Position numbers and translations under genes: made by a program. The notes beneath the pieces are model-generated. The model made no database searches and had not been told where the DNA came from. It was given only the letters and a program-made list of their open reading frames with translations. Source: Bacteroidaceae bacterium (GTDB taxonomy: Bacteria; Bacteroidota; Bacteroidia; Bacteroidales; Bacteroidaceae). From it: a DNA stretch of 64,000 nt. Positions 44,268 through 53,859 of this stretch are shown piece by piece. Each line of letters starts with the position of its first letter. The first letter of the stretch is position 1. The stretch lies in the NCBI GenBank assembly GCA_017962495.1, contig JAGCVH010000094.1, positions 1 to 64,000 on the forward strand, in the 5' to 3' direction.

Positions 44268-46481
44268 TTACTTAACTAATGCAAAATTTAATTGCTTGCG
44301 GTCGAGGTTGGTCGAGGCTATCTTGATGCGCACTTCATCGCCCAATGAATAGCGGTGGTGGTGTCGGCGACCCCAGAGGCAATACTGCCTTTCGTCGAAC
44401 TCATAAAGGTCATCGTCGAGGTCGCGAATGGGCACTAAGCCCTCGCACTTGTTCTCGTTGAGTTCCACGTAGAGGCCATATTCCGTGACGCCTGAGATGA
44501 CGCCGTTGAACTCTTGCCCGATGCGGTCTTGCATGAATTCCACTTCCTTGTATTTGATGCTTGCCCGTTCGGCCAGTGCTGCCGTTTGTTCCATCTGGCT
44601 TGCGTGTTCGCACAGGTCTTCATAGGTGCGTCGCATCACGCTTCTGCCGCCTTCGGCATAGCGAAAGAGCAGACGGTGGACCATGAGGTCGGGATAGCGG
44701 CGTATGGGGCTGGTGAAGTGGGTGTAGTAGTCGAATGCCAATCCGTAGTGGCCAATGTTTTCTGTGCTGTATTTGGCCTTCATCATGGCTTTCAGTGTCA
44801 CCATTTCCACCAGGTTGCGTGCCTTGGTGCTCTTGGCGTCGTGCAACATCTTGTTGATGCTCTGGCTCACATCCGCATTCGAGCCGGTGGGCTTGAGTCG
44901 CAGACCGAACCTTGTCACAAACTCCGACAGGTTCATCAGTTTGTTCTGGTCGGGTTGCTCGTGAATACGATAGACGAAGACCTTTGGTGTCTTGTTCCTG
45001 CCTACCTTCCCGATGCTCTCTGCCACCGTTCGGTTGGCCAATAGCATGAATTCCTCCACCAGCTTATTTGCATCCTTCGCCACCTTGAAATAAACGCCCA
45101 ACGGTTTACCTTTCTCGTCGATGTCGAAGCGCGTTTCTTGGCGGTCAAAGTCGACGGCTCCCTCTTGGAAGCGTCGTTGACGAAGCTTCTTGGCCATGCG
45201 GTTGAGGGTGATGAGTTCTTGGGCGAAGTGCTCGGCAGGTTCGTACTCGGGACGTTCGGGATCTACATGATCGCCAGGATTCTGATAGTCCTCGGGACTT
45301 GCCTCTCCGTGTGCCTCCAATACTTGTTGCACCTCTTCGTAGATGAACCTTCGGTTGCTCCTTGTTATGGTCTTGGCCAAATGCCAATCGTGTACTTTCG
45401 CCTCCTCGTCCATAAGGAATACAACGCTGTAGGTCAGTTTGTCTTCGTCGGGACGCAAGGAGCAAACGTTGTTACACAATTTCTCGGGAAGCATGGGTAT
45501 TGTACGGTCCACCAGATAGACACTGGTTCCGCGTTTCTGGGCTTCCTTGTCGATGATGCTGCCTTCTGTGACGTAGTACGACACGTCGGCAATGTGTACA
45601 CCCACCTCCCACATGCGAGTGCTCACCTTTCTGACGCTTAGTGCATCGTCGAAGTCTTTCGCGTCGCGTGGGTCAATGGTGAAGGTCATCACATCACGCA
45701 TGTCTTCGCGTCGGCGTATTTCCTCTTCGGGGATTTGGTCCGAGATTCTATTGGCGGCCTCTTCCACTTGCTGGGGATAGCGATAGGGTAGGCCGAACTC
45801 TGCAAGAATGGCGTGCATCTCCGTCTCGTTCTCGCCCGATGCCCCCAACACCTCCACTACGCGACCGATGGGATTCTTGGCATAGCTGGGCCATTCCACA
45901 ATCTTCACGATGACCTTGTCGCCGTCCTTTGCTCCACGCAGTTGTTTGCGAGGAATCAGGATGTCGTTGGCAAGCGTGCGGTCTTCGGTAAGTAGGTAGG
46001 CCAAGTCGCTGTGTACTTGCAAGCGCCCCACGAACTGGCGGTCGGCACGTTGCAGGATTTCTGTCACCATGCCTTCGCGAACGTGATTGCGTCTGCGTGC
46101 CATCATTGTCACCCTCACGCGGTCACCATCCATCGCATGTTGGGAGTTTCGTTCAGCCACCAGTAAGGGCTGTCCTCCACCGTCAGGTATGAAAGTGTTC
46201 TTACCATTGGCTTTGCGGTTGAATATGCCCTCCAGCGTCTGACTTTGCTGTTTCAAGGCATATGTGTAGCGAGGTTTCTCAGTGATGAAATCATCCATGA
46301 GCATGGCGTCCAACACATCCATGCACAACATCTTTGCCGGATGCGTGCTCAAGTTAAGTGTACGGAAGATTTCCTTCAAAGGAAGACTTTCCTGGGCATT
46401 CCGCTCGAACAATTGTTCCAGCATAGCCACCATCTGTTTCCTGGTAACGCGCTTTGCGCCTTTTCCTTTACCCTTTGCCAT
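44268..46481 (-). CDS. rnr: ribonuclease R
   Basis: A 737-residue cytoplasmic 3'-5' exoribonuclease of the RNase II/R family. An N-terminal winged-helix region (TRKQMVAMLEQL...) is followed by cold-shock domains and the RNB catalytic domain. The metal-binding aspartates are in TIDPRDAKDFDDAL (D270, D273, D276, D278, D279). The S1 domain (FNGVISGVTEYGLYVELNEN) is at the C terminus. The lysine-rich tail of the enterobacterial enzyme is absent. It is divergent from the epimerase gene. Confidence 0.96.
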   Translation of the reverse strand: MAKGKGKGAKRVTRKQMVAMLEQLFERNAQESLPLKEIFRTLNLSTHPAKMLCMDVLDAMLMDDFITEKPRYTYALKQQSQTLEGIFNRKANGKNTFIPDGGGQPLLVAERNSQHAMDGDRVRVTMMARRRNHVREGMVTEILQRADRQFVGRLQVHSDLAYLLTEDRTLANDILIPRKQLRGAKDGDKVIVKIVEWPSYAKNPIGRVVEVLGASGENETEMHAILAEFGLPYRYPQQVEEAANRISDQIPEEEIRRREDMRDVMTFTIDPRDAKDFDDALSVRKVSTRMWEVGVHIADVSYYVTEGSIIDKEAQKRGTSVYLVDRTIPMLPEKLCNNVCSLRPDEDKLTYSVVFLMDEEAKVHDWHLAKTITRSNRRFIYEEVQQVLEAHGEASPEDYQNPGDHVDPERPEYEPAEHFAQELITLNRMAKKLRQRRFQEGAVDFDRQETRFDIDEKGKPLGVYFKVAKDANKLVEEFMLLANRTVAESIGKVGRNKTPKVFVYRIHEQPDQNKLMNLSEFVTRFGLRLKPTGSNADVSQSINKMLHDAKSTKARNLVEMVTLKAMMKAKYSTENIGHYGLAFDYYTHFTSPIRRYPDLMVHRLLFRYAEGGRSVMRRTYEDLCEHASQMEQTAALAERASIKYKEVEFMQDRIGQEFNGVISGVTEYGLYVELNENKCEGLVPIRDLDDDLYEFDERQYCLWGRRHHHRYSLGDEVRIKIASTNLDRKQLNFALVK

Positions 46482-46502
46482 AACTTATTAGTATTTGTCA
46501 TG

Positions 46503-46510
46503 CAAATATA
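46503..46510 (-). promoter_or_regulatory. -7 box (TATATTTG) of rnr
   Basis: The minus strand reads TATATTTG, a TAnnTTTG match, 21 bp before the RNase R ATG. A -33 element is not clear. Confidence 0.5.
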
Positions 46511-46532
46511 ATGATTATTGTGAAGATTTTCT

Positions 46533-46540
46533 TATTTTTG
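46533..46540 (+). promoter_or_regulatory. -7 box (TATTTTTG) of the epimerase-led operon
   Basis: TATTTTTG lies 19 bp before the epimerase ATG. As no promoter is visible in the 23-bp gap before the following lyase gene, this box may drive the whole run to 56.6 kb. Confidence 0.55.
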
Positions 46541-46559
46541 CAAAAAATTATTATAAATA

Positions 46560-47594
46560 ATGAATAATGAATTAAAAAGTGTCCTGGTCACAGGAGCCTC
46601 TGGTTTCATTGGCAGTTTCATCTGCAGTGAAGGGCTGGAGCGTGGAATGGATGTGTGGGCAGGTATGCGTCGGACCAGTAGCAATCAGTATCTCAAGGAC
46701 GAACGACTCAAGTTTGCCGAACTTGATTTGGGCAACTACGACACGCTTTGCCAACAGCTTCGTGCTTATAAGCAGGAGATGGGCGGTCGAGGATGGGATT
46801 ACGTGGTTCATGCAGCAGGTGCAACCAAGAGTCTGAAGCGCGAGGGCTTCTTTAAGACAAATACTGAAGGGACGAAAAATCTCGTGCGCGCTCTCATTGC
46901 CGAGGATATGGTGCCCCGTCGTTTTGTCTTTGTTTCATCGCTCAGCATCTTTGGTGCTATCCGTGAAGAACCTTATCCCTATGAGCCCATTCGCGATACC
47001 GATACTCCCCGACCCAATACGGCCTATGGCGAGAGCAAGTGGCAAGCCGAACAGTTCCTTGCGACGGTGAAGGATTTCCCTTATGTTATCCTTCGCCCGA
47101 CAGGTGTCTATGGTCCTCGTGAACGCGACTACTACATCATGGCTAAGAGCATCAAGCAACATGTCGATTTCGCTGTCGGCTATCGGCCACAAGACATCAC
47201 CTTCGTCTATGTTTCCGATGTCGTTCAGGCTGTCTATAAGGCGATGGATGCTGAGGCTGCTGTCGGTCATGCCTATTTCCTCAGCGATGGTCAGGTTTAT
47301 AATAGCCGCGCTTTCAGCGACCTCCTTCAAAAGGAACTCGGCAATCCTTGGGTCCTCCACATCAAGGCCCCTTTGTGGTTCCTCCGTCTTGTTTGTGCAG
47401 TCAGCGGTACGGTTAATCGTTGGCTTGGCAAACTCACTACACTCAACCTCGATAAGTACCACATCCTCAGCCAGCGCAACTGGCAATGCGACATTGAACC
47501 TGCCCGTCGTGACTTAGGTTATGAGCCTCAGGTGCTCCTCGACGAAGGTGTGCGTCTCAGTGTTCAGTGGTATAAGCAGGAAGGCTGGCTTTAA
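46560..47594 (+). CDS. NAD-dependent epimerase/dehydratase (extended SDR)
   Basis: A 344-residue cytoplasmic oxidoreductase. The nucleotide-binding motif VTGASGFIGSFI is near residues 10-21, a FVSSLSIFG serine segment follows, and the catalytic YxxxK is YGESK. LRPTGVYGPRERDY is a standard extended-SDR stretch. The substrate is probably a nucleotide sugar or steroid-like compound, but this cannot be fixed. It is the first gene of a plus-strand run leading into polysaccharide-degrading enzymes, with only 23 bp to the next gene. Confidence 0.88.
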   Translation: MNNELKSVLVTGASGFIGSFICSEGLERGMDVWAGMRRTSSNQYLKDERLKFAELDLGNYDTLCQQLRAYKQEMGGRGWDYVVHAAGATKSLKREGFFKTNTEGTKNLVRALIAEDMVPRRFVFVSSLSIFGAIREEPYPYEPIRDTDTPRPNTAYGESKWQAEQFLATVKDFPYVILRPTGVYGPRERDYYIMAKSIKQHVDFAVGYRPQDITFVYVSDVVQAVYKAMDAEAAVGHAYFLSDGQVYNSRAFSDLLQKELGNPWVLHIKAPLWFLRLVCAVSGTVNRWLGKLTTLNLDKYHILSQRNWQCDIEPARRDLGYEPQVLLDEGVRLSVQWYKQEGWL

Positions 47595-47617
47595 GAATAA
47601 TACTTAAAAACGAAATA

Positions 47618-49489
47618 ATGAAAACAAAACTTCTTACCCTCGCGCTGTTGTTTATCAGTATGATGGCAGTCGCCCAAACTACAACCAATAGTTCAGACCG
47701 AGGTTTTATCCACCCGGGAGGCCTACATACTCAAGCCGATTTTGATAGAGTGAAGGCACAGATTGCCGCCAAGAACACAACCATTGTGAAAGCTTGGAAC
47801 AAACTGAAGGCGGCCGAGTACGCCCAAAGTAGTGTGCAGACCTATCCCGTTGAGACCATCGTTCGCGGTGGCTCTGGTGAAAACTACATCAATGCGGCTC
47901 GTGGGGCAACGATGGCTTACCAAAACGCGTTGCGTTGGAAGATTGGTGGCACGGTTGCCAATGCAAGGGCTGCAGTGCGCATCCTCATGGCATGGTGCAA
48001 TACGACAACAGCCATCAGTGGTAACAGCGATCAGTGCCTTGCTGCAGGCCTTTATGGTTATCAGTTCGCACAGGCAGCCGAACTGGTGCGTGACTATGAG
48101 GGCTGGAAACCTGAGGAGTTCGAGCAGTTCCAACAGTGGATGCTCACCTTATGGTATCCTAAAGCCATCGGTTTCCTCCGTGGGCGCAATGGCACATGGG
48201 AGAATAGCGGTAAGTGGTGGCAGGCACCTGGCCATTATTGGTCGAACTGGGGATTGTGTAATGTCCTGTGCGTGATGTCGATAGGAATCCTTTGCGACAA
48301 CGTACAGATATACAACGAAGGAGTTTCCTTTGCCAAATACGATCAGGTGGGAAACTATACAGAACCACCCACGTTGCATGATGCAACAGATGCTGAAGGA
48401 ACAACGGTGAAGGCTATTCACAACGATGGTCTGACGGAGTTCTGGGGAAACCTTATTGTAACCATGGAAGATAGCGAATTAGAGACAGGTGCCTATGGTC
48501 AGTTGGGACAGATGAACGAAAGTGGGCGCGACACAGGACATTCGTCGCTGGCATTGGGTTTGGCTGTCGATATTGCCAAAGTTGCTTATAATCAGGGCGA
48601 CGACCTCTTCGCTTACATGAATCACCGTTTGGCAGCAGGTATCGAATATGTGGCGGCACAGACGCAGAGCGTGGAGGGACTGCCTTGGACGAACTATCAC
48701 TATGGTTCCAACGGTTATTATTATTCAGACTCGCGTGCTTGGTTGATGACAGGACCTGCCCTTGGTGCACAGATGCGTCCTTACTGGGGCACTGTCATAG
48801 GACTGTACGAAGGCGTAAAAGGTATCAAGATGCCATTTTCCGAAAAGGCTTATGAGGAGATGGGCATCGACGAGGGCGGTAAGGGCTCTACCAGTGGCGG
48901 TTACGACCATTTGGGCTATTCTGTGCTGATGAACACATACGAACCACAGCTCTGTCCCGCCGATCAGGTGCCAACCGAATTGTCGCCCCAGATGGAGTAT
49001 AGCACAACGCTCAACACTACTTTCATCCCCAGTTTTGCGCAGGAGAAGAAGCGCGGACTGGTAAATGGAAAGGTTACCAACCATAATGAACTCGGTGCTC
49101 TCGTCAACACTTATTCCACTACCAAAAGCACCCTCCTGCCTCAGGGTAAGACTTTGCGCCTGATTCCTCAATTGCCTGACGGAGAGGAAGATACGGGTTT
49201 GTGGCAATGGAATACGGGTGAAACAACCCGAGAGATTACAGTTAATACGGATTGGAGCTACATCTATCGCGTTACCTATACGAACGCTCGTGGCATTCAA
49301 AGCAATCTCGCCTTCTTCATTGCTACGACGGACAAAGGCGTACCCGTAGGAATCAAAAGTCCTACAACCACATCCATTCGGAATAAGTCGGAAGCCAATG
49401 TCTTATTTGACCTAAGTGGGCGTAGGGTAAAGAATACTGCGAGGCACAGCGTAGTTGTGTCGAATGGTAGGAAGATATACACACCTTGA
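47618..49489 (+). CDS. secreted alginate-lyase-family (PL38-like) polysaccharide lyase
   Basis: A 623-residue secreted protein with a signal peptide ending AVAQ. The alpha-helical barrel of the alginate_lyase fold spans about residues 30-430. WENSGKWWQAPGHYWSNWGL and QMNESGRDTGHSSLALG (301-308 ESGRDTGH) supply the conserved Asn, Arg and His. The family includes lyases for beta-linked uronates (PL38 type). The C terminus holds an Ig-like part and a FDLSGRRV tail of sorting type. It is followed by a second protein with the same helical fold fused to GH28, and by a GH88 domain that would remove the unsaturated uronate a lyase leaves. Confidence 0.78.
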   Translation: MKTKLLTLALLFISMMAVAQTTTNSSDRGFIHPGGLHTQADFDRVKAQIAAKNTTIVKAWNKLKAAEYAQSSVQTYPVETIVRGGSGENYINAARGATMAYQNALRWKIGGTVANARAAVRILMAWCNTTTAISGNSDQCLAAGLYGYQFAQAAELVRDYEGWKPEEFEQFQQWMLTLWYPKAIGFLRGRNGTWENSGKWWQAPGHYWSNWGLCNVLCVMSIGILCDNVQIYNEGVSFAKYDQVGNYTEPPTLHDATDAEGTTVKAIHNDGLTEFWGNLIVTMEDSELETGAYGQLGQMNESGRDTGHSSLALGLAVDIAKVAYNQGDDLFAYMNHRLAAGIEYVAAQTQSVEGLPWTNYHYGSNGYYYSDSRAWLMTGPALGAQMRPYWGTVIGLYEGVKGIKMPFSEKAYEEMGIDEGGKGSTSGGYDHLGYSVLMNTYEPQLCPADQVPTELSPQMEYSTTLNTTFIPSFAQEKKRGLVNGKVTNHNELGALVNTYSTTKSTLLPQGKTLRLIPQLPDGEEDTGLWQWNTGETTREITVNTDWSYIYRVTYTNARGIQSNLAFFIATTDKGVPVGIKSPTTTSIRNKSEANVLFDLSGRRVKNTARHSVVVSNGRKIYTP

Positions 49490-49551
49490 TTGTAAGAAAA
49501 CGAGGATTGTTTGCCCTCATGTCAATAAGTCGAATATAGAATCGCACTTCT

Positions 49552-51930
49552 ATGAAAAGGATACTTATCACAACATTGCTTGTCACTATGATGCCTTGGG
49601 GCTTCATCGATGCACAGACAGAATATAAGATGGCTGGCCCTTACGAAGTGGTGGCACGTGATGGACAATATGCCCGCACGAAAGGTGGTAGCGAACGTGA
49701 CATGAAAGCCGCGTGGGATTTTGCACGAGCCGGAAAGCATGATGAAGCGATTCACATCATCAATGCGTATGCCGAGACGTTGCAGCGGTTCGATGGTCAC
49801 GATGCTCCACTATGCCTCATTCAAGGCTATTGGCTTTGTCGCGCAATGATGGAACTCAAATTAAAAATTAAAAGTGAAAAATTAAAAATTGATAGTAAAG
49901 CATGGGAGGCTATGCTTCGGAGGGCGATGCTGCCAGTCATGGATAAGTTTGAGGCCGACAGTCCGTATGCCAACGGCAACTGGGGACATATCGTGAACCG
50001 TTGCAGGATGGCTGCTGCCATATGTTTGGAGGATAAAGACCTCTATCAACAGGCTATCGACATCTATCTTCACGCCCGCGACAATGGTTCCCTACCTAAT
50101 TATGTTAGCGAGACAGGTCAGTGTCAAGAGACGGGACGCGATCAGGCTCATGCCCAGTTGGGACTTGGTGCCATGTGTGAGATTTGCGAGATGGCTTGGG
50201 AACAGGGCGACGACCTATGGGGTGCATTGGACAATCGGCTGATGAAGGGTATAGAATATAGCGCACGCTATAATCTAGGTTATGATGTGCCCTTTGAGAC
50301 ATGGACCGACTGCACGGGACTCTATAACAGATGGACGGAACCTGGTGAGATGGGGCGTGGTCGCATACGTAACGTTTATCACTTGGCATACAACCACTAT
50401 GTGGGCAGGAAAGGCCTGAAAATGCCATATACCAAGAAGATTAAGGAGTTGGCACAGAAGGCCGAGAAGCGAGGCGAGATTCGACGGGGGTTGGAAAGCA
50501 ATGAGTTTACAGCCCCGGGTGTGCAAGAAGGCAAACGACTTCATCAGGTCTTCACCTACCCAGCTCCTAATGGTGCTCCGCTGAAGCATGACTATGATGT
50601 CTATGTTCAGCCGCGAGGAGGTAAGGAGTGGACGAAGGTGGACACCTACATGGCAAAGGTAAATGCTCCAGTGGGTGAAGGCAAGCACGCCATTCGTGAA
50701 ATATCCTATGTATGTTTCGACTTCACGGGCGATGTGTTCGTGCGTGTAGTGAGCAAGAACAAGAAGTTCAAGTCGGCAAGGATTCGTCCAGACTATCGTG
50801 GCACGATAGCTAATATGCAAAACGACTCCACTGTACAGTTCCTGCTATTCCAACCTGAGAACGTGAGTGTGGAATTGGACGGAGACATCACCAACAATCT
50901 CCATGTCTTTACCTCCAAACCTCCCGTAAGCAGGGAAGAGGCAGAGCGTGAAGCAAAGCAACAGGGACGAGAGTTTAAGTACTTTGCTCCTGGCTTCTAC
51001 GATAGGCAGGACAGCATGCGTGTTCCGTCAAACACCACCATATATCTTGAGGGTGGCTCGTACTTTACGGGCACTTTTGCTATCAATGATGCTGAGAACG
51101 TGAGCATCCTTGGACGTGGTATAGCCCGTCCTGTTAAAGGTTATGAGGGTTGTCATGTTTATCGTTCAAAGAATGTGCTCGTCGATGGTCTTGTGCTGAA
51201 CACCTGTCCCATAGGTGAGTCACAGAACGTAATTCTACATGATGTTCGCAGTATCTCACATCCCAGTTGGGGCGATGGACTGAATGTCTTTGGTGGTTGT
51301 GAAAACATCTTGTTCGACCGAGTGTTCTGTCGCAACAGCGACGATTGCACCACAGCATACGCCACCCGCAAGGGCTTCAATGGTAGTGTTCATAACGTCC
51401 GCATGACAAACTCTACACTTTGGGCAGACGTGGCTCACCCCATATTTATTGGACTGCACGGTAATCCTGCAGTGGGCGATAGCATTGTCAACCTATGTTA
51501 CGAAAACATTGACATCATCTGTCATGCTGAATCCCAAATTGACTACCAAGGATGCCTTGCCATCAACTGTGGCGATAATAATTACGTGAAAGACGTCACG
51601 TTCGATAACATCCGCATCGAACAGATACAACAAGGTTGCATAACGCAGGTAAAGGTGGGATGGAACCAGAAATATTGCACGGCAGCTGGTGCTGGGGTAG
51701 AGAACGTGCTGTTCCGCAATGTCCGTTACTATGGGACACAGCCCAATATATCTATTATTAATGGCTACGATGAGGACCACAAGGTGAAGAACGTAACATT
51801 TGAAGGACTGAAGATAAATGGAAGGACCATTTATGACAACATGCCTGGAAAGCCTGGATGGCATGCGACTTCCGACTATGTGCCTATGTTCGTGGGCAAC
51901 CATGTGGAAAACCTGAATTTCACGAAATAA
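49552..51930 (+). CDS. fusion of alginate-lyase-like domain and GH28-like beta-helix
   Basis: A 792-residue secreted protein (signal peptide to about residue 21). Residues about 30-330 share the helical lyase fold with the preceding gene, including CQETGRDQAHAQLG (191-204) against ESGRDTGHSSLALG there. A middle beta region (335-450) precedes a right-handed beta-helix of GH28 type (about 455-790) with SILGRGIARPVKGYEGCHVY, WGDGLNVFGG and CRNSDDCTTAY. The usual NTDG and GHG motifs are altered to WGDG and LHGN, so the linkage cut is uncertain. A heptad array encodes KLKIKSEKLKIDSK in the lyase domain. The stop codon overlaps the next start (TAATG). Confidence 0.75.
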   Translation: MKRILITTLLVTMMPWGFIDAQTEYKMAGPYEVVARDGQYARTKGGSERDMKAAWDFARAGKHDEAIHIINAYAETLQRFDGHDAPLCLIQGYWLCRAMMELKLKIKSEKLKIDSKAWEAMLRRAMLPVMDKFEADSPYANGNWGHIVNRCRMAAAICLEDKDLYQQAIDIYLHARDNGSLPNYVSETGQCQETGRDQAHAQLGLGAMCEICEMAWEQGDDLWGALDNRLMKGIEYSARYNLGYDVPFETWTDCTGLYNRWTEPGEMGRGRIRNVYHLAYNHYVGRKGLKMPYTKKIKELAQKAEKRGEIRRGLESNEFTAPGVQEGKRLHQVFTYPAPNGAPLKHDYDVYVQPRGGKEWTKVDTYMAKVNAPVGEGKHAIREISYVCFDFTGDVFVRVVSKNKKFKSARIRPDYRGTIANMQNDSTVQFLLFQPENVSVELDGDITNNLHVFTSKPPVSREEAEREAKQQGREFKYFAPGFYDRQDSMRVPSNTTIYLEGGSYFTGTFAINDAENVSILGRGIARPVKGYEGCHVYRSKNVLVDGLVLNTCPIGESQNVILHDVRSISHPSWGDGLNVFGGCENILFDRVFCRNSDDCTTAYATRKGFNGSVHNVRMTNSTLWADVAHPIFIGLHGNPAVGDSIVNLCYENIDIICHAESQIDYQGCLAINCGDNNYVKDVTFDNIRIEQIQQGCITQVKVGWNQKYCTAAGAGVENVLFRNVRYYGTQPNISIINGYDEDHKVKNVTFEGLKINGRTIYDNMPGKPGWHATSDYVPMFVGNHVENLNFTK
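49860..49894. repeat. 7-bp array inside the lyase-GH28 fusion gene
   Basis: ATTAAAA, ATTAAAA, GTGAAAA, ATTAAAA and ATTGATA are in tandem at 7 bp. They are translated as a charged, Lys-rich helix within the helical lyase-like domain. Confidence 0.82.
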
Positions 51931-53843
51931 TGAAAAAGTTCCTCCTTTGCGCCTTTGCTGCTTTCGCGCTTTATGGTTCCGCCCGACAATTGTCATCTCC
52001 CAATGGCAAGTACGTGGTTTCCATTGACGGCATGACTTACAGCGTGACCTATAATAATAAGACGATTATAGAGAAGGGTCGGCTTGGTGTGGATATCGAC
52101 AATCGTCTCTTCGAGTCGGCATTGGCTGTGCCTCGTGGCGAAAATGATAACTGGAGTGGCGATATGGTATTGAAGGGGGAGGAAAGTCTTTCTGTTGACA
52201 ACACATGGACACCGTTGTATGGTGAAAATGCGCGAATTCGTGACCACTACAACCAACTCGTACTGCACTATGAGAAGGACTCTAATGGTCTGGGTTCCGT
52301 ATCTGATGGCTATGACAAGCGCAAATTCTATGCGATGGATATCATCGTTCGGGCCTATGACGAAGGCATAGCCTTCCGCTATCATTTCCCGGAGACAAGT
52401 AATGGCCTCTTCTTGCACATCACGAGCGAACAGACCTCGTTTGCCTTCCCCAGTGGTACGACTGCATGGTATGAAGAGTGGGCGCAAGGGCCATATAGTA
52501 GGAGAGAATTAAGGTTGAAGGATGAAGGGTTAAGGATGGAAGGGGAATGGCTTGAGTGTGAACGCCCATTGCTTCTTCAAACTCCCGATGGTACATACGT
52601 TGCTTTACTCGAAGCTGCCATGAAGGATTACGTCCGTGGCAAGTTCAAACTCAAGCAGGACAACGAATTGCAAATCTCGATGTACGATTGTGCCGACATC
52701 ATTTCGCCTTACGACACCCCTTGGCGTGTTGTAATGGTGGGTGAGAAAGCTGTCGATCTCATCAATCATAAAGAGCTCATCCTAAATCTGAATAAAGAAT
52801 CCCTTCCAAGGGAGGATAATTGGAGTTGGGTGTGTCCTGGTAAGGCATTCCGCAGTAGTCGTCTTGACAAGTCCAGCATCATGAAGAGCATCGATTATTG
52901 TGCTGAATTTGGTATAGACTATGTGGAATTGGATGCAGGTTGGTACGGACCTGAAGGAAAGGTGGAAAGTGATGCTACGAGGGTTGCCGAGACACGTGAT
53001 TTCACAATGCCGGAGATATGTGCATACGCTAAGAGCAAGGGCGTTGGCGTATGGCTCTATGTCAATCAGCGTGCGCTCTATCGGCAACTCGACGAAATCC
53101 TTCCTCTTTATAGGCAATGGGGCATCAGTGGCATCAAGTTCGGTTTTGTACAGATTGGCAACCAACATTGGACAAAGTGGTTGCACGATGCTGTGGCAAA
53201 GTGTGCCGAATATGAGATGATGGTGGACATACATGACGAATATCGTCCCACAGGGCTTAGTCGCACCTGGCCCAATTTACTGACGCAGGAAGGTATTCGT
53301 GGCAACGAGGAAATGCCTGATGCCAATCACAACACATTGCTACCCTTCACGCGTTTCCTGTGCGGACCAGCCGACTACACGCTTTGCTATTTCAACAATC
53401 GTGTGAAGAACACCAAAGGCCACCAACTGGCAATGGCAGCTGTTTACTATAGTCCCCTTCAGTTCCTGTTCTGGTACGACCTGCCTTTTGTGGACAAGGG
53501 TGAAGAGGAACTGCAGTTCTGGAAGGACTGTCCTACGGTTTTCGACGAGAGTATCGCCCTCGACGGACAACCTGGGGAGTATATTATTCAGGCGCGTCGT
53601 AGCGGCACAGAGTGGTATGTAGGATGTATGACCAATACCGAGGCACGAGTGGTAACCATATCCACCGACTTCCTGCCGAAAGGCAAGTATGAAGTTGAAA
53701 TATACAACGATGACCCTACGCTGAACACACGTACAAAAGTCAAAAGTGAAAAGATAAAAGTGAAAAGTCCCGGCAAGCCCATTACCTTGCAACTTCAGCC
53801 CAGTGGTGGCGCAGCCCTTCATCTCAGACCAGTGAAAAAGTAA
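51930..53843 (+). CDS. GH97 glycosidase, inverting-type signature
   Basis: A 637-residue secreted enzyme (signal peptide ending LYGSA). An N-terminal beta-sandwich with LSSPNGKYVVSIDG and a TIM barrel with VELDAGWYGPEGK make up GH97. KFGF at 403-406 has Gly where retaining alpha-galactosidases have the nucleophile Asp. Glutamates at HDEYRPTG (E437) and LTQEGIRGNE (E454, E460) suit the inverting, SusB-like mechanism. It is therefore likely an alpha-glucosidase-type inverting enzyme. The ATG overlaps the preceding stop, so translation is coupled. Two heptad arrays are translated within it. Confidence 0.86.
   Translation: MKKFLLCAFAAFALYGSARQLSSPNGKYVVSIDGMTYSVTYNNKTIIEKGRLGVDIDNRLFESALAVPRGENDNWSGDMVLKGEESLSVDNTWTPLYGENARIRDHYNQLVLHYEKDSNGLGSVSDGYDKRKFYAMDIIVRAYDEGIAFRYHFPETSNGLFLHITSEQTSFAFPSGTTAWYEEWAQGPYSRRELRLKDEGLRMEGEWLECERPLLLQTPDGTYVALLEAAMKDYVRGKFKLKQDNELQISMYDCADIISPYDTPWRVVMVGEKAVDLINHKELILNLNKESLPREDNWSWVCPGKAFRSSRLDKSSIMKSIDYCAEFGIDYVELDAGWYGPEGKVESDATRVAETRDFTMPEICAYAKSKGVGVWLYVNQRALYRQLDEILPLYRQWGISGIKFGFVQIGNQHWTKWLHDAVAKCAEYEMMVDIHDEYRPTGLSRTWPNLLTQEGIRGNEEMPDANHNTLLPFTRFLCGPADYTLCYFNNRVKNTKGHQLAMAAVYYSPLQFLFWYDLPFVDKGEEELQFWKDCPTVFDESIALDGQPGEYIIQARRSGTEWYVGCMTNTEARVVTISTDFLPKGKYEVEIYNDDPTLNTRTKVKSEKIKVKSPGKPITLQLQPSGGAALHLRPVKK
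52507..52548. repeat. 7-bp array in the GH97 gene (N-terminal domain)
   Basis: AATTAAG, GTTGAAG, GATGAAG, GGTTAAG, GATGGAA and GGGGAAT follow at 7 bp. They are translated as ELRLKDEGLRMEGEW in a loop of the N-terminal domain. Confidence 0.78.
53735..53769. repeat. 7-bp array near the GH97 C terminus
   Basis: AAAAGTC, AAAAGTG, AAAAGAT, AAAAGTG and AAAAGTC are tandem. They are translated as KVKSEKIKVKSP near the end of the protein. Confidence 0.82.
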
Positions 53844-53859
53844 AATCCCCCGAATAATC

